DNA of 64,000 nucleotides from NCBI GenBank assembly GCA_015039465.1, contig MU130621.1:249387-313386 (forward strand), read 5' to 3'. Shown in pieces: positions 11,289-22,929 of the stretch. Made by a program: the position numbers and the translations under genes. The DNA comes from Phlegmacium glaucopus. Its lineage: Eukaryota > Basidiomycota > Agaricomycetes > Agaricales > Cortinariaceae. Below the pieces are notes generated by a model. It was not told the origin of the DNA. It searched no databases and was given only the letters and a program-made list of their open reading frames with translations. Numbering within the stretch: position 1 is the stretch's first letter; every line of letters starts with the position of its first letter.

Positions 11289-13463
11289 GAGGACTGTACA
11301 CTCCCCCACATACTCCGCCGGAATCCGGTGGACTTTACCAGAGTCCAGTGGACTCCACTGGACTCAAGTTCTGGACTGTTGTAGTGTGACATGGGCCAAA
11401 TTTGCCAGTCCAGTCCAGCTGGAGTCCAGTCCAGCTGGAGTCCAGTCCAGCTGGAGTCCAGTCCAGCTGGAGTCCAGTCCAGCTGGAGTCCAGTCCAGTC
11501 CGTAAGAGTCCACCAGAGTCTCCGGACTCTGGTGGACTCTTACCAGACTTAATCTGGTGAATTCCACCAGACTTGTCCAGTGGACTCTGCTGGACTCTGC
11601 TGGACTCTGCTGGACTCCAGCAACTCTACTGGACTGCAGCAGAGTCCAGCAGAGTCTGCTATCTGATCAGAATCTGACCACTCATTTTTCCGAGTGAAAT
11701 ATGATGAGTTCTGACCAGAATTGAAATTTCAAGAAAATAAATCTTATAATATACAAATGTTTGATAGCAATTTCGTGTTGCTATCAAAATCATGTATTTT
11801 GTTCAGTCTGTGGGGTGCGATCACGTGACCACATGTGATGTGGTCGTCACTTGTTTGTTGAATTCTTCCTCTGTTTCCCACACCATCACACGGCAGTAAC
11901 GACGACCACAGACGATGTGCAGCATCGTCTGTGGTCATAAAAAGGTAAGTCGGTCATTGTATCGACCTTAAATATATACTAATACCCATTACACAACAAC
12001 AGCAACGAATACACAAACGACGACGGCAGCACAACGACGGCAGTACAACGACGGCAGTACAACGACGGGTGCACAACGACGTAGCAACGGTAACCCCCCC
12101 TCACCGGGGGGTATTTTTATTTTATTCTATTCTAATCCACTACTAACATGTTATAATAGGTCATAGACAACGAATAACAATGATAACAAACAACCAACAA
12201 CGCGTACCACGACACCCACACGCGTACAACACCCACCCACATACGACGTCACCCAGACGTGTCCAGCTCCACCCACACGTGTGCAACGACACCCGGACCC
12301 ATAGGACGACATCCGGACGCGTACGACAATACCCAGACATGTCCAACGGCACCCAGGCACGTACGACGACACCAGACGCGTACGAAGACCCCCCAGATAC
12401 GACCCATACACCTCCAGCGACACCCAGACGTGTACGAAGACCCCCCGGACGCGTACAACGTCACCCATACACGTGCAGACGTGTACGACGACACCCGGAC
12501 GTGTACAACGCCACCCACACACGTGCAGATGTGTACGACGGCACCCGGACGCGTACAATGCCACCCACACACGTGCAGACGTGTACGACGGCACCCGGAT
12601 GCGTACGACGTCACCCATACACGTGCAGACGTGTACGACGACACCCGGACGTGTACGACGCCACCCACACACGTGCAGACGTGTACAACGCCACCCGGAC
12701 GTGTACAACGTCACCCATACACGTGCAGACGTGTACGACGACACCCGGACGCGTACGAAGGCCCCCAGACGCGTGCGACAACACATATGACGACACCCAC
12801 ATACATTCAACGATACCCAGACGTGTAAAAAAGAGACCAGCGGCTACCTCCCTCCCTCATTTTTTGCTACGACGACGAGAAAACCCCTTACGGGTTTTCT
12901 ATTTATTTTTTTACTTTTTACTTTTTACTTTTTACTTTTTACTTTTTATTTTTTATAGGCCACGAAAATAACACCAGCAACCCCTCTCACAGGGGTATTT
13001 ATTTTGATATTTTTATGTTATTATATTAATGAAATAAATAATATTGAATTTTTTGTATCCAAGAAAATTCACAGTATAGAAGTTCTACTTAGAAATTAGT
13101 GTCCAATTAATTAGACTCTGATCAGATCTTGTGGGGGACAGTAAAGTACTGCAATTTTGATGGTATTCCAGCATAAATGAAATAGAGTCTGATGGAGTCT
13201 GGCAGACTCTGGCAGACTCCATCAGACTCCATCAGACTCCACCAGACTCTGCCAGACTCTGCCAGACTCTGCCAGACTCTGCCGGACTCCAATGGACTCT
13301 GCTGGACTCCACATAGTCCACCAGACTCCACCCGGACTCCACTGGAGTCCAGTATGTGACAGGATGTGACATACTGGACTCCAGTGGAATCCGGGTGGAG
13401 TCTGGTGGATTATGTGGAGTCCACTGGAGTCCGGTGGAGTATGTGGGGGACTGTAAAGTACAG
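11289..13463. mobile_element. non-autonomous hAT-like DNA transposon, element 2
   Basis: A second member of the family seen at 2822-4464. It is bounded by the 8-bp duplication ATCCTCAG (11281-11288 and 13464-13471). Its 5' end begins GAGGACTGTACACTCCCCCA and its 3' end finishes GTAAAGTACAG; element 1 likewise begins GAGG and ends CAG. The subterminal arrays use a different word, AGTCCAGTGGA/GTCCAGCTGGA on the left and CTGGCAGACTC/CTGGAGTCC on the right. The interior holds a 50-bp minisatellite, a CCCCCCTCACCGGGGGG hairpin near 12092 and a TTTTTAC heptamer run near 12905-12950. Long reading frames inside are products of the minisatellite. No transposase is present. Confidence 0.85.
12482..12760. 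repeat. 50-bp minisatellite
   Basis: At least five tandem copies of a 50-bp unit begin GTGTACGACGACACCCGGAC and end CACACGTGCAGAC. More degenerate copies extend left to about 12200. Because 50 is not a multiple of three, the frame rotates at each unit, which explains long open frames on both strands. It lies inside hAT-like element 2. Confidence 0.85.
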
Positions 13464-13471
13464 ATCCTCAG

Positions 13472-14839
13472 ATGGCAGGCAGATTCTCCCACAATGCAAC
13501 CAAAACGCAAGCCAAACATTTTTCATCCACTGTAAGATGAGTAGTAACTCTTGTGCTTCCTTTTCACCCAGAAGTTCACTCTCGCTGGGCCCAAACAACC
13601 TTCCTCGTTCGAATTGTCAGCCTCTGCTTCCACTGGCATTCTTCGCTTGCAAAGCTGTCCTTTTGAAGTTCGACACGCTATTCCGGAGTCCGGAAAAAAC
13701 AAGACGACCATGAAGTTGTTGAAAATGTGCGCTAATTGCAAGACCATACAGCGGAAAGACATCGATTAGGAAGAAAAGAGACCTGCTTTTCACTCAAAAT
13801 TCTCTATTAAGACCTTGAATAATCTGAATACAAGTTACACGATACTTACGGCTGTCAATGATCACAGGTACCAAATTATCTTTGCGAAGCGGTGCCCAGT
13901 ACCCCAAATATCGATCAATGATTGACAGCTCAGACCTGACCCCCGGTCGTCCGAAAAAATATGGCGCAATCCCATCTCATCCATGGAGCCATCTGCCTCA
14001 TCGTGGAATTCACTAGAGATCTTTAGTAGCGAGAACGAACTTCCGACTCGGAGGAAGGCATAAGAGTACTACAGTTATAAAGGAGCCGTAATAGACATAG
14101 GAGGAAGCCCTTCGATAGGCCGGGATCATTATTGTTGACGGCCACCCCAAGAAGCTGTTGGATTGATTATAAGAACCTTCCGTAGCTCTCGCAGTTGCAT
14201 TGATAGATGACTCGGCGGTGATTATATGGATGCAAATGCAAATGATGCTGGGGTTCATGAGATGATGGTATGTTAGAATGTGACAGACGAGTTGGTAGTA
14301 GTAAGAAACCTTGCATACTCACGAGAGAATATTGACGTTCATTGAGAGCCATATGAAAAAAACGATTCCCATGAATGGGCCTTGTAACTTATGCCACACA
14401 GTCGCAGGATTATTTTTTCCCTTGGCCAAAGAAATGTGGTTAGCCTGAGGTGGTAGAGTTATGGATAACGAGATGTATCTGCAGATAAACACCTATGAGA
14501 ATGATTCTGAGCTCAAATTACTATCTCATAACATACTTTATGGTGTTAAGTGAATACAGAAAGAATCGTCGCAATGATAATAGGTCGGGTTTAAATTCTG
14601 CTGAGATCAAATGGGCGTTCAATCGTTCAAATGAGATTCGAATGAAGCTCAAAAGGAATCAAAATGGCCTACTATGAATAACCCATGAGGTACATCCGAG
14701 TTCTGTCAGATCAAATGTCGAACAGATATCTTACGATGATACTGGGACCCTCGCATATCCCTTGTAACGCCATGACTTTTATTTTAAAGCTGATCCAGGA
14801 ACATGCAGTTGTTCGTGCTCCTCCAATCGACTGAAAGCT
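13472..14839 (-). other. unassigned region with a possible gene remnant
   Basis: A minus-strand segment near 13860-13960 translates to a plausible protein-like stretch (PYFFGRPGVRSELSIIDRYL) preceding a GTAAGT donor. Minus-strand ORFs lie on both sides (13523-13762 and 14013-14258). I could not join these into a gene and do not recognise them. The rest shows no clear coding sequence or repeat. Confidence 0.3.
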
Positions 14840-15060
14840 TTACAAATGCATTCCAAGCGCTCTGTAGATGACGCCTGTCAGTTTCGAGAGATTTGGTGGA
14901 ATGAGGGACAGAAGTTGGCATTCAGCGAGTTTGAAATAGAATTGCCTTCGCTCCGAGATACGAGGACTATTCAGAAGCCGACCGGCTAAACCCGCAGCCA
15001 ACCGGGCCTCAGGCGAGTTCTCGATACTGAGAACTCGGAAAATTTGGCATATACATACAA
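14840..15060 (-). pseudogene. gene fragment shared with 34750-36370
   Basis: The last 66 or so codons of a minus-strand reading frame (from FRVLSIENSPEARLAAG to the stop after YRALGMHL) are matched at nucleotide level by two separated pieces on the plus strand in copy B, near 34760-34935 and 36320-36365. The shared words include CGGGTTTAGCCGGTCGGCTTC and CATTCCACCAAATCTCT. The fragment looks like the C-terminus of a longer protein whose upstream exons are not recognisable here. I do not know its function. Its orientation relative to neighbours is inverted compared with copy B. Confidence 0.6.
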
Positions 15061-15176
15061 GCTTACGCGAATCTCGAAATTTCCATTCTCCAGAATCATT
15101 CAAGTTGTCTACACTGTTGGTGCATGGCTGAATCAACGATTCACTTCTCGATATGTATACCTATTGCCAGAGCCGG

Positions 15177-15193
15177 TGGCATAAATACTGCAG
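15177..15193 (+). promoter_or_regulatory. TATA-like core promoter word
   Basis: GGCATAAATACTGCAGG occurs about 30-45 bp upstream of the ATG at 15221. The same word occurs upstream of the paralogue at 47761, although most flanking sequence has diverged. This suggests a retained core promoter. Confidence 0.5.
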
Positions 15194-15220
15194 GCTTGCG
15201 AACTGGAAGACTCATTCGCA

Positions 15221-16285
15221 ATGAGTTCCCAACTTATTAGCATCGTCCCCATTGCCCCTCTTACTGATGAGGTCTTTTCTTTCAACCAAGAACACTTCAT
15301 TAGCATACGCAAGGTTCAGGAAAAGTTAGTATCTTGTTCTACCTGGAAACCGAGGCACTCATCGTTCTTCCAGAGATTTAGGATTTTTGTCGTCCAAGGT
15401 GATTAATGCTTATATTTTTAGTACACCTACTCGACACTAACATCCGCCACTTTTTACAGACTGAAAATGTTGGTTATTACGATGTTCTCCCAGCTGCTGA
15501 GTATTAATGCTATCTACTCATTCACAGACTGAGCAAGGAGCAGAGCTGGTATGATCTCTCGGTCATTACAGATCAATATAACTCATACTTCACGTATATT
15601 TTCAGAGTCGAATACTGCAGCAGCACACTACCCATTCACATGGGATCAACGACGATTTGCCGCCTGCGGTAACCGCGGTCAATGACACTATCCGTGATTT
15701 TTCACTTGGTTTAGCAGTACGAACTTTTCAATTCCAAAAATTATTTGTCATGACATCAGCCTAGGATGGGGTTATAGAACTTCATACACAGACGGCTACC
15801 AAGGGTGTACAGATCATAACGCATTTGGAAGGTCAGTTGACGAAAGTGGACAAGGCATTGGCGGTCATGTACAATATCTTAACGAAGGAATCCGTCGAAG
15901 AGGACCTCCAAGTTGGTAAAGAGAAATATAGTGGTATCGACGAGTTGGAGGTCAGCCAATACTGCTCACTTTGATGTCAAATTCTCACATCGACTCCAGC
16001 ATCATTTGGCAGAGATCCACGAGGAGCTCCTGAAAGTTTTGGGAACTATTAAGGATGTGCAAGGTAATATTATCCGCACCAAATCCATGCACGAACCCCT
16101 CATTGAATTCTCGATTATGTAGGTGCATTTAAGGCTATACATGCGAACTTGACACTGGCTAAGGAAAGGATCAACAACGGTATAACTGATCCAAACCAAA
16201 TTTTTGCCGAGAATTCCGATGTTGTGCGTGAGGCTTGGAAGGCTTATGAAGAGAAAAGGAAAACCATGACATACCTCCCATACTA
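15221..16285 (+). CDS. small helical protein paralogue (copy A), possibly degenerate
   Basis: The first exon (MSSQLISIVPIAPLTDEVF..) closely matches the first exon of the gene at 47761. The last exons also match: LAEIHEELLKVLGTIKDVQ, then an intron with a GTAATATTAT donor and TTATGTAG acceptor, then AFKAIHANLTLAKERINNG, ending KRKTMTYLPY before a TAA near 16283. Middle exons are shorter and harder to join than in copy B: a first-exon/second-exon junction near 15325-15480 and a TEQGAEL segment near 15528 are recognisable. I therefore cannot say whether it still encodes a full protein. The product would be mostly alpha-helical, without a signal peptide or known catalytic motif. Confidence 0.5.
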
Positions 16286-17385
16286 ACTCGACTAGGCTTT
16301 GTTCTTTTCTGCTAGCGATGGATTGTGTACACGATGTGGACTCTGATACTATGAAATACTTAGGATGTAGGATCGTGACTATCTGCATATGAAAACTTCG
16401 ATATAACACATGATTTCCTTCTTATACGGTCTAACCCAGTGGTATATCTCTCAGAGGAGATTACAGCTGCCTTGCACCTGTGTGTGGATGATGCAGTTGT
16501 TATTTCAGCTCCAGGCTCCCCTCTTCTCACTCTCTTCTCACTTGTGGGCTCCCTCCTCTGAAATGTCATAGCAATATATGCAGTGGTCAACGTCCATAAC
16601 CTCGGAAACTAGCCTGCAACAGTTTGCAGATCCCGATGGATTGTTCCACATTGCTCTAAATCTACTACGGATCTACCCAAAAGTGTATTTGCACCAAACA
16701 AAGGGGCACACAGAAATTTTCGAAACGGCCTAGCATTTTGCAGTAAAGGTGGCATTCGAAATGTTGAGATACGGTCAATCTCAGTATTTGTTGGGGATGA
16801 TGATGCTAAAGGGTATTCGATCCCGAATCCGGAAAAGTACCAATTCTGGAGACATGTTCTCTGCAGCGGTACTACGAAATCCTGTCCTCTCAGCTGGAGC
16901 AAAATTAATATAAAAATTGGGTAGAATGGCGGAAGACGTACGATGGGCAACGAGGAACCCTCCATGGCTACCACCTATCATGAACTGCGTTCTAGGACCT
17001 TCTTCTGCGATACCACTTTCAATAAGATGAAGTACGGATGCGTAATAATCTTCTACATCAAGTTTGCCGCAATTTCCTGGTACTGGTACCAAACGCTGGA
17101 CAAATCCATCTCCATAACCCAGCGAGTAGCCAGCGAAATAGTGTCTGGGAGAATACCATGTTAATTTCTTCCTTTGATTCTCGACAAGGGGTTTTTCTTT
17201 TTTCGGTGGACTCACATCCTTCAACCGTCGTTGTATTATACCATTATTTGGTTCGACCAAAATCATTTCGAATGGGAATCGATTTGGGATCGGCACGATA
17301 GAAGTGCGGAGAGTCGATAAGGCCTCTCCAACATTTTACGTGTTGGAGTCGGGTACGGTCCATAAAATAGAGAATAGCTTACTGT

Positions 17386-17850
17386 GGGGAATAGTTTCCG
17401 TGTGTGTGCGAGTATAGGGGGAGTTGACTCCGTCAACTTTAGTGTTCCGAATTTGTTGATTTGTTTATTATTTCTTCATGTCTTTTAAGTTTTCTATGTT
17501 ATTTTTGAGTGCCTCAGTTGTTCCGTTTTTCTTGTTGTTGTTTTATTATTTTTATACTACAATATAACTACAGCTTTTATACCTTTAGTTTGTAGTACTA
17601 TGTTTTGAAAATGGATATATGGGAATCTAAGATCCGAGAATAAAAACGGAGAGGTAACAAATTTGTATGTAAGAATGGAATATGTAATTTCGGAGTAATT
17701 TCCAAAAGGGGAATGAATTTGAAATTGATAAAATAGGAAACGTACAAATTTGGAAAATGTAACGCGGTGCAAAATTCCGTATGTGATATAATGAATTTGA
17801 AATTATGAAAATAGTAATAATTCGAGGTAGGGAGAATCCCTCCTCACATT
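17386..17850. mobile_element. unclassified AT-rich insertion of about 465 bp
   Basis: Relative to the intact peptidase gene (near 51085) this segment is extra. It is flanked by TACTGT (17380-17385) and TACTAT (17850-17855), which may be a target duplication with one change. No clear terminal inverted repeats or coding sequence were seen. Confidence 0.5.
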
Positions 17851-17989
17851 ACTATGCTCTGGTACATTTGGCTTATCAATCAAATGCCAGGAAACGCGTC
17901 CAGAATCGTCGAAATGACCCAAGAAAATCTCATACGTCACAGAAGATGAGCTGCGTTGTTATGACACGCGATCGACCATCCGTCGCTAA

Positions 17990-19658
17990 GGGTCTGTTCG
18001 GTACGCATAAGTCAGTCATATTATAGCTTATTGATGGCAGCTGATGGCGTCGGGTTGTTCCGGTTTGCCAAACCTTAACACACATACCTAATTAGTCCAT
18101 CACAAATATTTTAATTTGTAGTACCAAATAAATAAATAAACATTATGAAAATATTTGAGTGACTAGATCTCCCTCCCCCCCAAATCCGGTGGGTCTCCTG
18201 CAAATACTGAGAAATACATGTAGCTATTTTTAAGATACTTCCAAATGGGATCCATGGATTTCTTAGCATTTGCAGGACCTACTGGCTTTTGGGAATATTT
18301 TCATAATGTTTATTTATTTATTTGGTACTACAAATTAAAATATTCATGATGGACTAATTAGGTATGTGTGGTAAGGTTTGGCAAACTGGAACAACCCAAC
18401 ACCATCAGTTGCCATCAATAAGCTATAATATGACTGACTTCATCAGTAAATTCAGGGTCCGCTTACCGGCACCGGACAGCACTGGGCAGCGCCATAGTGC
18501 CATAGTAAAGGGTCCTTTATTTACAGCACTGTCAAGCATCACGGTCACACTATGTCATGATATATATTTACTATACAGTACTATATATTACTATACAGTG
18601 CTATATAGGGTGGGGTTAATATTACTATTATTACAATATACTGGTCATTTTGAGGCTAGAAAGCTATGTTCACGCAAGGATAAGGAAAATTAATATATGT
18701 ATAAATCATATTATATTCAACTATCTACACAGTCTGAGTCATATTATATAAGTACTACCCATACTATCAATAGTAAGTTCGTAAATGAGGTGTTGGATGC
18801 TGTTGCGTGTCGAAAACAGGCAGAGGTGGTTGGAGTGTTGAAACGGCCCGAAATGAACCCCTCACATCCCATTTGGATGGGGAGGAGCGGCTGGGTAGTT
18901 GAGGTTGTCGAAATTGTAGCTAAAAGTAGCAATTTGTTAGTTTTTAAAAGAACAGTAAGAAATTTAAAAAACTCCTCACCTTGGTGCTCAGTGCTCAGCA
19001 CTCATTGTCACCTCATATCTTCTGGGGCTAGGAGGTAGGTATGTGACTCGTAATTTGTTGCTGTTAGTGGTTGTGGTAGTATGCCAGGGGTGGGTGGGTA
19101 TCAGATGTACCAAAGCAAACTTATTTCGATGGGGAGGAGCTGAGTAAATGACGAGGCCATAGCTAAAAGCGAGCATCTGGTGTCGTCAGTGGTAGAACCT
19201 AAGCAGTAGTATTAATTAGTTAAAAAACAATTTTTAAAAAAAACGGGCTCAACAGGCACCGCCCACGCAACACCAGAGTGTACATGGTGGTGGTTGAGAG
19301 GAGGGTAGACGTGGCAACAGACGTGCAGTAACAAAGTTGGAGTGACAAAAAAATTCCCATATATGTAAAGATCAACTTTGCACACGGACTTTGTTTAGGG
19401 CTGGTTTATTTAACTTAAATGAAAAATGTGTGGCTCTAATGTGACACGGTGACAAAGCTATGCCAGTGTGATAGAGTGACAATACACTGCTGGACAGTGC
19501 TGGTCTGTGCTGGTGCACGTCACATGGATGCTATGGAACTATAAGTATGGTGATGTGACTATATGATACTATGGGAAAATATAACTTTGTGTGACGTGAC
19601 TATGACAAACTATGGGAAAATCCTGAATTTGCTGATGTTATGCGTACCGAACAGACCC
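17990..19658. mobile_element. PIF/Harbinger (Tourist-like) non-autonomous element
   Basis: Terminal inverted repeats begin GGGTCTGTTCGGTACGCATA at the left and end with its reverse complement at 19658. The 3-bp duplication TAA flanks it at 17987-17989 and 19659-19661. GGG-starting repeats with a TWA target duplication are diagnostic of PIF/Harbinger elements. The intact gene has a single uninterrupted site (CTAGGACCG). The 1,669-bp interior carries no transposase-like frame. It does contain a long inverted repeat at its left. Confidence 0.9.
18009..18440. repeat. long inverted repeat inside the Harbinger element
   Basis: Arms of about 147 bp (18009-18155 and 18294-18440) are near-perfect reverse complements, with a spacer of about 138 bp. 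Matching words include AATAAATAAATAAACATTAT with its complement, and CCTAATTAGTCCATCA. The arms begin just inside the left terminal repeat. This could be a foldback structure or a nested small element. Confidence 0.85.
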
Positions 19659-20568
19659 TAAGACCGTCCAACTATACAATTCTTCCTCCTCGCTGCTTGG
19701 GGTTAGATCGACGACTTTACCATACCATCCTGTGTTGATATAAGAAGAACGGTGGTACAAGATCCCCATTTCGAACGAACCACAATACAATAGAAGGCCT
19801 AGATGTCAATTTCATGACCGGTGGCGATGATGGAAGATTGTAAGACAGTCCGAAGAAACATCGAGAGAAGACATCGAGAGAATAAAGTGCCGATGCCTCG
19901 ATGTGTGCAACACCAGTTGTACAAGCCAGCCAGAGTAGAGCAGACCCTCCATCATGCCAAAAAGTGCGAGCAGATCGGCAGGACAGAGACGCAGAAGAAG
20001 GAGTTGCCAGATACCATTAGGTCTGTTGTAGCATCCGGCCATCCGTGGTGAAATTGTATCGCCTGTCAGAATTCGGAGAGAATGACGCTTGACTGAAACG
20101 TAGATTCTATCGAAGAATGAAAGTGACAGGACGCTTCTTGCCAACTAAACCTTTACCAAAGTCAGGATTGAACCGGGATTTTTCCTTCAGTTGTAATGGA
20201 ATGGCTGATTCAGAGGGAGCGAATGAAACAGAGGCTAGATATTCTAAGTAGACAAAATTTCAACGTGTATTTTTGATCAACTTCCGGAATGTTTATCGCT
20301 GGGGCACTAACCATCTGCATAGAAATCTTCATGACAGCCCGTCACATTGGCAGGACGCTCTAACAAATCTTTATTCCACATTTCCACCAAAGGGTGGGTG
20401 ATGAATCCTCAGATTTCGAAATGCGAGGAACCGCATGTAGTTTTCGAGATGGAGAAATCACTTGAGCCAAACTTGAGCGACGATACCAAGACCTTGCAAC
20501 GGTATCGCAACAGTGTTCACAAAGTGTGCTGCAGTTGGCACTGATATCTTGGCAAGTTGAATCTACAT

Positions 20569-21080
20569 CTAGGTTTTATTCACAAGTTACACATGTTGGA
20601 CAAGAATGGTTGAAGACTGAGGTCGTCATTAGAAAGGTACAAAGGCGAGTGACGGTTTCTCACGAGCGTGATGCTATCATAGTAGTAAGTAAACATACAC
20701 ATGTTGTGGGGCGCTTAATTTTGATTCTCCGACCCGGGATGGGTACTTACACCAGACGTAGAGCTCGAGTGAATCTTGCGCAGAATTTTGATTCTCGTCG
20801 GCGCAGGGCAAAATTCACACCACAACATGAGAACGAGACTGCCATGTTTTGAGGAATATCCGTAATACAACTTTTCAATTTTTATACATACAGAGACAAG
20901 TCACAATACGTATCATGAAATTAGGGATGTGCAGCTAAAAAGACCTGGAAAAATAGCTCAATAAATAAGTTGATAAATTCACGCAACGCTGGCCAGGCCT
21001 TACCTAGTTAGTTTGGAAGGATATACGCAGCGATCTGTTCGTAATTATAACCGTTCTGAGTCGCCCACCTGCCTCTGCTA
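20569..21080. other. non-coding segment between the pseudogene and the KDZ element
   Basis: No gene is seen. The word CCATGTTTTGAGGAATATCCG at 20841-20861 also occurs at 723-743, upstream of the gene at 860, so part of this may be a displaced copy of that upstream region. Confidence 0.4.
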
Positions 21081-21159
21081 TAGTAATGCAATATAAACTG
21101 TACTTATCGACGGACTGTAATGCAATATATATTGTAGTTACAGAGACCTTGTAGCGTAT

Positions 21160-22335
21160 CCCTTCATGCATTACCCGATTCCTTCATGGAAATCCCTTCA
21201 TGCATTACCCAAGATTACTATTATGCATCACCTAACCATGTGATCGCGGTGATGCGCCATCACGCTTGGTGGCTTGAAATAAATTATATCAAACCACTCA
21301 GTGCACTTGTGAACCGCTCCTTGAGAACAGGGTTCAGTTCGTCATTATCATGATGCGTGCCACCATACCGGTAACCTCCCCTTTCTGAGTAGCTCAGTAA
21401 TAGTTAGCTTGGCAATAAAACATAGGCTCCATACAGACCAAACCACTCAGCGCAGTTGTGGTCATTATCATGGTGCGCGGCCTCCCTTTCCTTGGTAGCT
21501 CAGTAATAGTTAGCTTGGTAATGAATTCCATTGAATAATGCATTATGTTAGTACGGCCTCTTAATGCATCACTAAGTGGCAAGTCCATCAAATAATGCAT
21601 TAATTACTTGACACTGAATCTGTCGAGTAATGCATTATATCATAGAGAACTTGGAATGGCCTCTTAATGCATCACATTACTTGACGCGTCTGTCAAATAA
21701 TGCATCACTCGACAAGTTCGTCAAATAATGCATTACTCAACGAGTCTGTCAAATAATGCATTCAATTACTTGACGCGTCCCTCAAATAATGCATCACTCG
21801 ACGAGTTCGTCAAATAATGCATCACTCGACGAGCTCGTCAAATAATGCATTATTAGTACTCAATGACTCCCTCAAATAATGCATTACTCAACGAGTCCAT
21901 CAAATAATGCATTACTCACTGGCAATGAGTCCGTGAAACAATGCATTAATTATTTGACACTGGCAAGTCACACAAGACCTCTTCCACTTGCAGGACAGCC
22001 GGACAACTACTTGATGGGTTAATGTAAACTTGAAATATGTACATGAGATATAAGTTCTTGTTACAAGGTAGAGTAGTTTAACGGTATATTATTTTATGAG
22101 AGAGCCGAAAGCCGTGATGCATCACTCGTTCTGAGAGAGCTGTGATGCATCAACTGCCTTGCAAGACACGTCATGCATCACTCATTCTGAGATAGACGTG
22201 ATGCATCACCTGTTTGCAAGCCTTGTGATGCATCACTCGTTCTGAGAGAGTCGTGATGCATTACCTGCTTTGAAAGACCTATAATGCATCACGGCTCTCT
22301 CAGAACGAGTGATGCATTACCCGCTTTACAAGACC
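21160..22335. repeat. left subterminal array of ATGCAT palindromes
   Basis: Dozens of copies of TGATGCATCAC, TAATGCATTAC and mixed forms are spaced every 20-50 bp. One block (21500-21960) uses a spacer like GTCAAATAATGCAT. Another (22110-22330) uses TCGTTCTGAGAGAG between palindromes. This block recurs in the opposite orientation at the right end. Confidence 0.9.
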
Positions 22336-22929
22336 CGTACTGCCATCACTTGTTTTAAGACAACTGATAGTCACTCACAAGGTACACATTAATATATTTC
22401 TCAAAACAAAATACTGGAGAAGTACAAGATAGAGATATGTGATTCTAGTGGTACAGAAACAACAGTCCAAAATAAATGGTTGGCACCAGCAACACGTCAA
22501 GAAATCAGGTTAATAGGTAATTGAAAGTCCAAAAATGAATGCAGCAAAAGAACATGTCAAGAAAAATGAAAAATCTGATTTTTAAAAAATATTGAGCAGC
22601 AGAAGGAGGGCGTTGGAGACAAGACAGCAATGGGGTTCACAAAAACTCTATCACGGAGTTCACAATCATTACATAAATATTAGAGTCCAAGACATGGTAG
22701 ACAGTGACGAAGCTGTGCATCACTCAGGAGAAACGGTGACTCAGAGAAGATAATCGATGGCGGTGATGCATAAATGGGCGAGAAGTGCGAGTACAAGTGC
22801 AGAGATAGGATAGTGGTATATGTTGAACGGCAAGGAGGGGGAGAATGGCGGAGACGAGTCTAACCAGAAATACGAGCACTAAATAGCAAATGTTAGTGAA
22901 AATGAGCCAAGTTATTTAGGCGAGAAGAC

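Larger units (their letters stand above)
16600..20568 (-). pseudogene. acylaminoacyl-peptidase-like pseudogene (copy A)
   Basis: A broken duplicate of the gene at 50013-52602. Matching pieces cover the N-terminal exon (start codon at 20566-20568), beta-propeller fragments around 19690-20060 and the catalytic region with GGSHGG near 16960. The start codon is followed directly by TAG, so codon 2 is a stop. The C-terminal part after WYFSGFGIEYPLASSS diverges and lacks the Asp and His parts of the catalytic triad. Two insertions split it: an unclassified segment at 17386-17850 and a PIF/Harbinger-type MITE at 17990-19658. It cannot produce the enzyme. Confidence 0.88.

Noticed and set aside
11745..11940. 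Imperfect palindrome TCACGTGACC region as a replication origin or attachment site
   Set aside because: TCACGTGACC-like words occur in both hAT-like elements as part of their interiors. No further evidence for an origin or site.
12151..12971. Long open frames on both strands (up to 263 codons)
   Set aside because: They are translations of a 50-bp minisatellite lacking stops. No codon or domain signal supports a protein.
21160..22335. CRISPR-like spacing of palindromes
   Set aside because: Repeats are about 10 bp, irregularly spaced, variable in sequence and located in a eukaryotic transposon. No cas-like genes are present.
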